From contig DASQLD010000074.1 in NCBI GenBank assembly GCA_035630195.1, positions 1-7,039 on the forward strand: a stretch of DNA of 7,039 nucleotides, read 5' to 3'. The DNA comes from DASQDN01 sp035630195 (GTDB lineage Bacteria > Acidobacteriota > Terriglobia > Bryobacterales > Bryobacteraceae). Positions 1-5,626 of the stretch are shown piece by piece (the first letter of the stretch is position 1; each line of letters starts with the position of its first letter). A model generated the notes under the pieces. That model was not told the DNA's origin and did no database searches. It saw nothing but the letters and a program-made list of their open reading frames with translations. The translations under genes were made by a program, and so were the position numbers.

Positions 1-1132
1 GAAAGATTTCGCCGGCTTTCTCGAGTTCCCTCGATTCGTACAGCTTCTCCGCAGCTTCGATGGTAGTCTCGGCTGCGTCTCGAACCGGCTCGCCGACCGC
101 TACCACTGGTGGCGGAGCCGGGGCCTTTGCCGGCCGGACGGTCAGGTCGACCGCGTCCAGTCGTTTCACTTCCTTGCGGATATCCAGCGTATTCATCATG
201 TCCGGAAAGTACATCCGCATCGCGGCTTCCTGCTTCTCATAGGCAGGCAGAGCCTCGCCAAAAAACGGCGTAAGTATGAAGCCTTCTGCCAGCGATTCTT
301 TAATTCCCGCAGGCTTTCGATCCAAACGTGTTTCGATTGCCCGGATCAACGATTCGGTTGTTAGTAACAGGAAATCCGACTTATAGCTTTCATCAAGGGC
401 GACAGCGCCGAGCGCATAATCGCTGAGGCTGTTCTTCTTCATCACTGACTCGGAGAACTTCATCGTCAGTGGATCGAGTAGATAGTGAAGATAAGCGTGT
501 CTTACCTGATGGACGCGTGGCTGGGCAGCAGGAGTCAGGACGATGAAGTAGTCGTCCTTATAGCTTCGCGTATGAACTTGGTTCGCCGGCGCCAGCATCT
601 CCACGAACACGAAGAATCGTCGACCCATGTAGCCGCTCGTTGGATTCCGCAGATAGCCGTTGGCTTCAAGAAGGGCACGTGTGACGGGTTCATGATACTT
701 GGTGATTTCGCGCTGATACACCGGCTGAAGTTTGTTCCACAGGTCGTTGAGCGACGCTTCACGATAGAAGCGGATCAGAAGACTGCGGAAGCCCTCCAGT
801 TGCGCCAGATCCGGCGGCTCTTCCACGCCCGTAAAATTCGGTTTGAAATTAGGAGCTTCCTGGGATGACAGCGCGAATGAGATGTAAGGAGACCAGTCGA
901 CTGGCTGTCCGGGCTTAGCGTGGGAAACGACAAAGTTCCGGAGCTCAGAGAGTACAGGGATCGACTTGCCCTTGATATGTTCCAGCACGACCGGCGACGG
1001 GGAGGGAACACCCATGTTCACCGCGGCCATTACGCTGAAGAGTGTTTCGTTAGCGTCGAGTTGACCCTGTTCCTGGGCCTGCACTCCAGCGCAAATTGCC
1101 AATGTGCAGAGGTATGCAGCGAGTCGATGCAA
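1..1132 (-). CDS. Secreted HxxxH-motif protein with C-terminal TPR-like start (3' end beyond window)
   Basis: The minus-strand frame is open from the receptor stop (1154) to the window edge with no stop codon, giving 377 codons from the proposed TTG at 1130-1132; the C-terminus is missing. The TTG is preceded by GGA (1142-1144) with 9 nt spacing. It gives a typical signal peptide: HR, a hydrophobic stretch of about residues 4-17, then VQA before QEQ. The first in-frame ATG, at codon 35, would remove this signal. Residues about 110-210 are a mixed, charged domain; residues 211-222 read RHAYLHYLLDPL, an HxxxH arrangement like a zinc-protease helix but with Ala where a gluzincin has its catalytic Glu. 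A Pro/Ala/Val-rich linker spans about 334-350, and residues 355-377 look like the first helices of a TPR. It is likely periplasmic or cell-surface and co-transcribed with the receptor. Function is unknown; metal binding is inference. Confidence 0.85.
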   Translation of the reverse strand, partial: MHRLAAYLCTLAICAGVQAQEQGQLDANETLFSVMAAVNMGVPSPSPVVLEHIKGKSIPVLSELRNFVVSHAKPGQPVDWSPYISFALSSQEAPNFKPNFTGVEEPPDLAQLEGFRSLLIRFYREASLNDLWNKLQPVYQREITKYHEPVTRALLEANGYLRNPTSGYMGRRFFVFVEMLAPANQVHTRSYKDDYFIVLTPAAQPRVHQVRHAYLHYLLDPLTMKFSESVMKKNSLSDYALGAVALDESYKSDFLLLTTESLIRAIETRLDRKPAGIKESLAEGFILTPFFGEALPAYEKQEAAMRMYFPDMMNTLDIRKEVKRLDAVDLTVRPAKAPAPPPVVAVGEPVRDAAETTIEAAEKLYESRELEKAGEIF

Positions 1133-1153
1133 GAGGCGAGTTCCAATACCAGT

Positions 1154-2926
1154 CTATCGCGAAGCGAACACTAGAAGCTCGAAGCCGGCCACAAAAGACC
1201 GGCCCGGCATCGCGACACGTGGAATCTCTTCGTACGACGTATTTGTGACGTTACTAAGTTGCAGGAATGGCCGGAAGCGGCCGCGGCTTGAAGCTGTGTA
1301 GATGTCCCATAAGCCGTAAGTGTCGCGTTGGTATCGCTGCAGAACCCCGATTCGAGTTCGGCCGATAATGCCTCTAGGGAAGGCTCCTTGCCAGGTAACT
1401 ACTCCGGAATGAACAGGATAATTGAAAACGTACTTCGATAGCTGGCCGTCCAGCGCATCCTGCGCGCCCCGCAGACCTGTGTACTGCCACTCTATTTCGT
1501 GAGCCGACGTCGGCCGATACGCGACGCTTCCTTCGACACCGGTAAATTGCAGCCGTTGGAAGTTGATCGCTCGCCAGATATCTGTAGGGGAATTGCGGAC
1601 GTAATCGATTCCATCCTGCTCCCGCCGGTGGAAAATCGTCATTGCAGAACGAACCCGACCGCCGGCATTCCAATCGATACCGCCTTCGTAGCTCCAGGCC
1701 TTCTCCGGTCGCAAATCCGGCGTCCCCCGATTCGCAGGATCTTGATAATAAAGATCCGTATACGACGGCAATCGAAACGCGCGACTGGCGCTTGCGCGAA
1801 TCTTTACTGCCGGAGCGAGCCAGTACCCCACCGTCAGCGAAGGGCTCAGTTCATGATTGAACGAGCTGTAGATTTCGTCTCGCAATCCAACGGAAAAACT
1901 GAACCGCTTCACCGCGCGGACGTCCAGCGCGATGTAGGGAGCACTGCGGGTCCGTTCGTGATTACCAAGATTGTTGCTCTGGATGTTGTCCCGATATAGC
2001 TCGACGCCATAGAAAAGCTTCCAGTTTTGTCCAAACTCTTCCCGTCGCCGCACATTTGCCTGATAGCTCTCTACTGCATGCCGGTTCGTGAATGCCTCGG
2101 GACGATCGCGATAGAGAACAAATAGGTCGGTATGCCGGCGAAACGCGAAAGCCGCGTCGGTCTTGTCTCCCAATGACTGCCGGGCCGAGGCGAACCAGGT
2201 TCTGGTTCGTTCCCATGAATTGAAATTTCCGTAAAACTGCTCCGCTCCGAACGGCCGGTCATTGGCGGCTAAAGTCACGGCCGTTGTCCCGAGTGAACTG
2301 CCGATCGAGGTTCGCGAAGACATCGATAGATTCCGGAAATCGCGATTCTCGATAAACCCTGTCGAAAAATCACGGGAAAATGTCAGCTCTTCGGCCCACT
2401 TTTTAGCGGCGTACGACAGAACGCCGCGCTGCTGATTAACCCCGAAGTTTCCGAGCGCCGTCCGAAGCCGCATCTCCGTCCGTTCCGGCGCATGAGTGAT
2501 GAGATTTACAACTCCGCCAACGGCATCCGACCCGTACAACGTCGAGCCCGAACCCTTTAGCACCTCAACTCGCTGAATCGCTTCCATTGGGGCGGGAATA
2601 TCGAGGTTGTGATGACCCGACTGGACATCATTCAAACGCAATCCATCGAGGAGAATCAACGTTTGACCAAAGCCTGCGCCGCGAATCGAAAGATCGCTCT
2701 GTATACCGTTCGGAGCGCGCTGCCGGAGATCGAGAGATGAGTCGAGCTTCAACACATCGGCAAAGGTATTGGAGACGAGCGAGAGGTTTCGAACGTCAAT
2801 CGCCCGAATCGGGCGGTCTGCTTCTTCAAGCGGTACCGGATCGTAGCTCCCAGTTACGACAACGACCTCAGCGCCACTGAGCAGTGATGCCGCTGTCGCT
2901 ATGGACAGACACAATCGTCGAATCAG
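1154..2926 (-). CDS. TonB-dependent outer-membrane receptor, BtuB/Cir-like
   Basis: Outer-membrane active transporter, energised by TonB-ExbB-ExbD, that imports a scarce ligand such as a corrinoid or ferric chelate. The frame is open from 3028, but the proposed start is CTG at 2926: it lies 8 nt after GGAG (2935-2938) and yields a signal peptide with IRR, a hydrophobic core and SGA before the mature end. The ATG at 3028 would add 34 Arg/Pro-rich residues and overlap the upstream gene by 98 bp; TTG at 2914 would lose the two arginines and has no Shine-Dalgarno. With the CTG start the protein has 590 residues. A TonB box, EVVVVTG, is at about residues 20-26. The plug domain follows (about 38-145) with SIRGAGFGQTLILLDG, QSGHHNLDIP, VEVLKGSGSTLYGSDAVGG and VNLIT. 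The remainder is a beta-barrel ending FELLVFASR. The size is normal for BtuB/Cir-type receptors. The ligand cannot be read from sequence; no cobalamin riboswitch or cognate transporter is visible. Confidence 0.93.
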   Translation of the reverse strand: MIRRLCLSIATAASLLSGAEVVVVTGSYDPVPLEEADRPIRAIDVRNLSLVSNTFADVLKLDSSLDLRQRAPNGIQSDLSIRGAGFGQTLILLDGLRLNDVQSGHHNLDIPAPMEAIQRVEVLKGSGSTLYGSDAVGGVVNLITHAPERTEMRLRTALGNFGVNQQRGVLSYAAKKWAEELTFSRDFSTGFIENRDFRNLSMSSRTSIGSSLGTTAVTLAANDRPFGAEQFYGNFNSWERTRTWFASARQSLGDKTDAAFAFRRHTDLFVLYRDRPEAFTNRHAVESYQANVRRREEFGQNWKLFYGVELYRDNIQSNNLGNHERTRSAPYIALDVRAVKRFSFSVGLRDEIYSSFNHELSPSLTVGYWLAPAVKIRASASRAFRLPSYTDLYYQDPANRGTPDLRPEKAWSYEGGIDWNAGGRVRSAMTIFHRREQDGIDYVRNSPTDIWRAINFQRLQFTGVEGSVAYRPTSAHEIEWQYTGLRGAQDALDGQLSKYVFNYPVHSGVVTWQGAFPRGIIGRTRIGVLQRYQRDTYGLWDIYTASSRGRFRPFLQLSNVTNTSYEEIPRVAMPGRSFVAGFELLVFASR

Positions 2927-2930
2927 GAGT

Positions 2931-3395
2931 TTAGCTCCGAGGAGACGAAACGATGGTTGTTGCCGCCGAGGTGTTGGGTTCGTGCTTTGCGGAAGGTGTC
3001 GGGGCGACCGCCGAGGACTTTTTAGCATCTGGGTTCGGGGGAGGACTCGAAAATAAAGGATCTGTCTCCTCTGTCAGCAGTACCCATAGGCCATAGGCGC
3101 CTAGGACCGATCCGATCGGTATGTTCAATACGTTCAACGCCGAGGTGACAATCAAAGCGCTGCGAGCCCATTCCGCATAAGACCGCAAATGAACGCCTGC
3201 GATGATGCACGGCACCGCCAGGGCAAGATGAAACATCACCGAGGACGCCAGCAGAACTCCTCCGACGTTGTCATCCATCGAGGAGTAGAGACTGATAGGT
3301 CCACCATAAATGACGAAAATCGGTACGCTGAGCAACAAACTGAGCACCCCGAATAGGATGTTCACCGTGCTGAGAGTCCTTACATGTATATCCAT
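2931..3395 (-). CDS. Small four-helix membrane protein of unknown function
   Basis: A 154-residue integral membrane protein with about four hydrophobic helices (approximately residues 11-31, 46-70, 78-92 and 94-107). The last carries the pattern PIGSVLGAYGLWVLLTEET, which I recognise from small uncharacterised bacterial membrane proteins. After residue 112 comes a hydrophilic Pro/Ser/Ala/Thr-rich tail of about 40 residues that is probably disordered. The ATG at 3395 has only a weak ribosome site; a GTG at 3365 preceded by AAGGA is an alternative that shortens the protein by 10 residues. The stop lies 4 nt before the proposed receptor start, and the receptor's Shine-Dalgarno lies within the last codons, so the two genes are probably translationally coupled. 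It is the first gene of the leftward unit. No enzymatic motif is seen; a link to receptor function is only contextual. Confidence 0.8.
   Translation of the reverse strand: MDIHVRTLSTVNILFGVLSLLLSVPIFVIYGGPISLYSSMDDNVGGVLLASSVMFHLALAVPCIIAGVHLRSYAEWARSALIVTSALNVLNIPIGSVLGAYGLWVLLTEETDPLFSSPPPNPDAKKSSAVAPTPSAKHEPNTSAATTIVSSPRS
2935..2938 (-). promoter_or_regulatory. Shine-Dalgarno GGAG deciding the receptor start
   Basis: GGAG lies inside the last codons of the upstream membrane-protein gene, 8 nt before an in-frame CTG (2924-2926). No ATG, GTG or TTG sits at comparable spacing in the receptor frame; TTG at 2914 is 20 nt away. This is the main argument for a CTG start, together with the well-formed signal peptide it produces. 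Confidence 0.5.
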
Positions 3396-3420
3396 TAACT
3401 ACTTAGGCCAGATTACTAGA

Positions 3421-3438
3421 GTAGCTCACCGGTAGCTC
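3421..3438. repeat. Direct repeat GTAGCTC with ACCGGT core, possible operator
   Basis: GTAGCTC occurs at 3421-3427 and 3432-3438, 11 bp apart start to start, about one helical turn. Between and overlapping the copies is the 6-bp palindrome ACCGGT, so the block also reads as an imperfect inverted repeat (AGCTC-ACCGGT-AGCT). It sits 26 bp upstream of the ATG at 3395, where a regulator of the leftward operon could bind. No regulator is known; this is inference from position and symmetry. Confidence 0.3.
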
Positions 3439-3460
3439 CAAAGCCATCGCCGGCACGCAA

Positions 3461-3477
3461 TGCATTCTAGCGATGCA
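3461..3477. repeat. Short inverted repeat TGCAT-N7-ATGCA
   Basis: TGCATTCTAGCGATGCA has 5-bp perfect arms around a 7-bp centre. It lies about 65 bp upstream of the leftward ATG at 3395, a plausible distance for an operator or activator site. Five-base arms are weak evidence and can arise by chance. Confidence 0.25.
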
Positions 3478-3809
3478 ATTGGGGGGCCATAAAACCTTTA
3501 GTATCCGTCCAAGATCGGCGCTAGACGGTAGAGCGAGTGCGGCGATCGAAGACCGTTACTAACTTGTAATCCCGATTCGTGGTGAAAAAGCTTGCGAACC
3601 AATGTAAGCGCAAAGGTATCTCGCAAGATAAAGGTCACTTACCGCGTACGCCAGGATCCGAATGGACTGTCATTATTTCGCCGGTCCCTCAACAAAAGCC
3701 GACGCCGAGCGTGCGTTTCCCGTCACATCGGTTGGCGGGGGAACGGCGCAGTAGCAACCACGCGCCCGCTCAATGGGCAAGGTGCTGAGCCGAAAACCAT
3801 AGCGACTGC

Positions 3810-3824
3810 TATAATCAACGGTTG
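3810..3824 (+). promoter_or_regulatory. Candidate -10 box TATAAT followed by CAACGGTTG palindrome
   Basis: A perfect sigma70-type -10 hexamer lies at 3810-3815 on the plus strand. At 16-18 bp upstream the sequence (around TGAGCC) is a poor -35 match. Immediately downstream, CAACGGTTG (3816-3824) is a perfect palindrome around one base and would cover the transcription start, a classic repressor position. If used, the leader before the glycosyltransferase at 4008 would be about 185 nt. Confidence 0.35.
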
Positions 3825-3839
3825 TCCGCACCTGTTGCG

Positions 3840-3971
3840 TTACGAGTAGAGAACGCCAACTAGATAGACGGCATGAGCGACCAGGAGCAACAAAATAGTC
3901 CCGACCACATCGAAACTCATGCCTACCAGCAGAAACAGTAGTAATTCAATCAACATAGAGACGACGATCAT
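3840..3971 (-). CDS. Tentative small hydrophobic protein, 43 residues
   Basis: A minus-strand ATG frame at 3971 ends with TAA at 3840-3842 and encodes 43 residues that are almost wholly hydrophobic. There is a Leu-rich stretch at about residues 7-17, a short turn with Asp, then a second stretch at about 22-42 that includes one His. It would form one or two membrane helices. The frame stays open upstream to 3995 and could start at TTG 3986. No good Shine-Dalgarno precedes either start. It lies alone in the intergenic region, pointing away from the glycosyltransferase. Hydrophobic frames readily arise opposite hydrophilic sequence, so this may be spurious; no family is recognised. Confidence 0.25.
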   Translation of the reverse strand: MIVVSMLIELLLFLLVGMSFDVVGTILLLLVAHAVYLVGVLYS

Positions 3972-3997
3972 TTCTATTAATCGCAAGCACCGTGGTT

Positions 3998-4002
3998 AGG
4001 GG
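3998..4002 (+). promoter_or_regulatory. Shine-Dalgarno AGGGG of the GT2 gene
   Basis: AGGGG lies 5 nt upstream of the ATG at 4008 and supports that start. The encoded N-terminus agrees with the expected layout of a short segment before the first membrane helix. Confidence 0.6.
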
Positions 4003-4007
4003 CTAGA

Positions 4008-5624
4008 ATGGGAACCTATTTCGCCTTTCAGTTGACACCTACCCTCGACAGAGCCATCGATACTTTCCTCGATCCCACCTTTTCAGGCATACATCAGCTT
4101 GCCTGGTTCGATTTGGCGCTGATGATACCGTACTTTACGGTACTCATCGTTCTATCGGCCTTCGGACTGCACCGCTACGAGATGATTCGCGGGTATCTGA
4201 AGCATAAGAAGCGGTTGACAAATGGCCCGGCAGGTCATTTCGACCAGTTGCCTCGGGTCACGATTCAATTACCTCTTTACAACGAAAAGTTCGTGGTGGA
4301 ACGCCTGCTGGAAGAGACGCTCAAGATCCGATACCCGCGCCAGTTGTTTCAGATCCAGGTACTGGACGACTCAACCGATGAAACTCATCCGTTTGCAGAG
4401 GCGCTATGCGCCCGCTACCAAGCAATGGGACACCCGGTCGAGTACCTGCACCGCACAAATCGCAATGGGTACAAAGCGGGCGCCTTGCAGGAAGGCCTGA
4501 AATCCGCGACCGGTGAATTCATTGCTATCTTTGACGCCGATTTCATTCCTCCCGAAGATTTCCTTGAGCGCACGATTCACTACTTCAGCGACCCCAAAGT
4601 CGGCGTCGTTCAGACGCGCTGGACCTATTTGAATCGCAGCTACAACGTTCTGACTGAAGTTGAGGCAATGCTCCTCGACGGTCACTTCGTTCTTGAGCAT
4701 GGCGCTCGTTTCGGTGGCGGCTTGTTCTTCAACTTCAATGGAACCGCCGGCATTCTGCGTCGCGAAATGATAGACGATGCCGGAGGTTGGCAGCACGACA
4801 CGTTGACGGAAGATTCCGATCTCAGCTATCGAGCTCAGCTAAAGGGCTGGAAGTTCGTTTATATTCCCGGCGTCGAATGTCCTTCGGAGTTGCCGGTCGA
4901 AATGAATGGCTTCCAGGTACAGCAGTCGCGCTGGTCAAAGGGTTTGACCCAAGTGGCGATTAAACTACTTCCCACCATCCTCAAATCGGACCTGCCGCGA
5001 CGAGTAAAGATGGAAGCGATTTTCCATCTCACTCCGAACATTTCGTATCCGATGATGATTGTCGTCAGCGCTCTCATGCTGCCTGTCATGGTCATCCGCT
5101 TTTACATGGGCTGGCTGCAGATGGTGTTGATTGACATGCCGCTGATAATCGCGTCGTTCTGGTCGATCACGGCGTTCTACATGCTCGCCCATCGGGAACT
5201 TTATCCTCAGTCCTGGAAGCGCGGCATCTTTTTCATTCCTGTGTTGATGGCGGCCGGTGTTGCTTTGACGATCAGCAATACCCGCGCTGTTCTTGAGGCG
5301 CTATGCGGCGTGCAAACTGCGTTTGCCCGCACTCCCAAGTACGCCATCGAAGGAACACAACGGATCAAACTGCAAGCCTCCAAGTATCGCAGCCGCAGTG
5401 GATGGTTGCCGTACGCTGAACTTGCCATCGGTACATATTTTCTGTTCATGATGGCCTACGCAGTCGACACGTACAATTTCATCGCTCTGCCGTTTCTAGC
5501 GATCTTTGTATCGGGTTACTATTGGGCGGGTTTCGCGAGCCTGTGGCAGGACTTCCAGGGACGCCTCCGCTGGCATCGTCAGCGTAAGCTCGAGCTTGGC
5601 CGCTCCGCCGCATCCGGTCTATAG
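4008..5624 (+). CDS. Membrane-bound family 2 glycosyltransferase, cellulose-synthase/CslA-like
   Basis: Predicted processive inverting glycosyltransferase that uses a nucleotide-sugar in the cytoplasm to build a beta-linked glycan and extrude it through its own membrane channel. The 538 residues comprise an N-terminal helix (about 34-54), a GT-A catalytic domain (about 82-310) and about five C-terminal helices (about 345-365, 370-394, 404-424, 468-486 and 489-508). All hallmark motifs are visible: D120-D121 in VLDDSTDE, the DAD triplet 176-178, TED 267-269 carrying the catalytic base, and QQSRW (305-309). FARTPK at 439-444 sits where BcsA has its FxVTxK gating loop. It lacks a PilZ domain and is much shorter than BcsA, so it fits the CslA-like or bacterial cellulose-synthase-family group rather than true BcsA; product (glucan, mannan or other) is undetermined. 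AGGGG supports the start. It is followed within 2 nt by the next gene, suggesting an operon. Confidence 0.93.
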   Translation: MGTYFAFQLTPTLDRAIDTFLDPTFSGIHQLAWFDLALMIPYFTVLIVLSAFGLHRYEMIRGYLKHKKRLTNGPAGHFDQLPRVTIQLPLYNEKFVVERLLEETLKIRYPRQLFQIQVLDDSTDETHPFAEALCARYQAMGHPVEYLHRTNRNGYKAGALQEGLKSATGEFIAIFDADFIPPEDFLERTIHYFSDPKVGVVQTRWTYLNRSYNVLTEVEAMLLDGHFVLEHGARFGGGLFFNFNGTAGILRREMIDDAGGWQHDTLTEDSDLSYRAQLKGWKFVYIPGVECPSELPVEMNGFQVQQSRWSKGLTQVAIKLLPTILKSDLPRRVKMEAIFHLTPNISYPMMIVVSALMLPVMVIRFYMGWLQMVLIDMPLIIASFWSITAFYMLAHRELYPQSWKRGIFFIPVLMAAGVALTISNTRAVLEALCGVQTAFARTPKYAIEGTQRIKLQASKYRSRSGWLPYAELAIGTYFLFMMAYAVDTYNFIALPFLAIFVSGYYWAGFASLWQDFQGRLRWHRQRKLELGRSAASGL

Positions 5625-5626
5625 TC

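Larger units (their letters stand above)
3396..4007. other. Divergent intergenic region, 612 bp
   Basis: This stretch separates the leftward membrane-protein/receptor unit from the rightward glycosyltransferase unit and must contain promoters for both. Visible elements are a perfect TATAAT on the plus strand (3810-3815), a 9-bp palindrome right after it (3816-3824), a repeated GTAGCTC with ACCGGT between the copies (3421-3438), an inverted repeat (3461-3477), and a short hydrophobic minus-strand ORF (3840-3971). Two overlapping plus-strand frames (3579-3788 and 3592-3849) lack a Shine-Dalgarno and any recognisable motif, so I do not call them genes. I see no convincing tRNA, riboswitch or mobile-element end. 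Confidence 0.7.

Noticed and set aside
485..868. Plus-strand 127-codon frame near the left edge
   Set aside because: It lies opposite the long open minus-strand secreted-protein gene, which has a signal peptide and coherent protein features. The plus frame has none.
1499..1999. Plus-strand 166-codon frame opposite the receptor
   Set aside because: It is antisense to the conserved receptor barrel and shows no motif. It is a coding shadow.
3520..3585. tRNA-like fragments: GGTAGAGC (as in a D arm) and ACTTGTAATC (as in a tRNA-Thr TGT anticodon loop)
   Set aside because: About 30 nt separate the two elements instead of about 5, the anticodon stem does not pair, and no T arm or acceptor stem can be built. 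At most a scrambled remnant, more likely chance.
3396..3600. Cobalamin riboswitch upstream of the BtuB-like receptor unit
   Set aside because: I looked on the minus strand for a B12-box-like sequence and the expected conserved core and saw none, so the receptor is not assigned to vitamin B12.
3579..3849. Two overlapping plus-strand frames of 69 and 85 codons (GTG 3579, TTG 3592)
   Set aside because: No Shine-Dalgarno, non-ATG starts, Arg/Pro-rich composition without domain or membrane pattern, and the two frames compete for the same DNA. Not supportable as genes.
4404..4796. Minus-strand 130-codon frame inside the glycosyltransferase
   Set aside because: It is antisense to the catalytic domain carrying the DAD and neighbouring motifs, and is a shadow of that gene.
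4008..5624. Assignment of the GT2 as BcsA (cellulose synthase catalytic subunit)
   Set aside because: The catalytic motifs fit, but the protein is far shorter, lacks PilZ, and has no visible bcs partners. A general GT2 call is safer.
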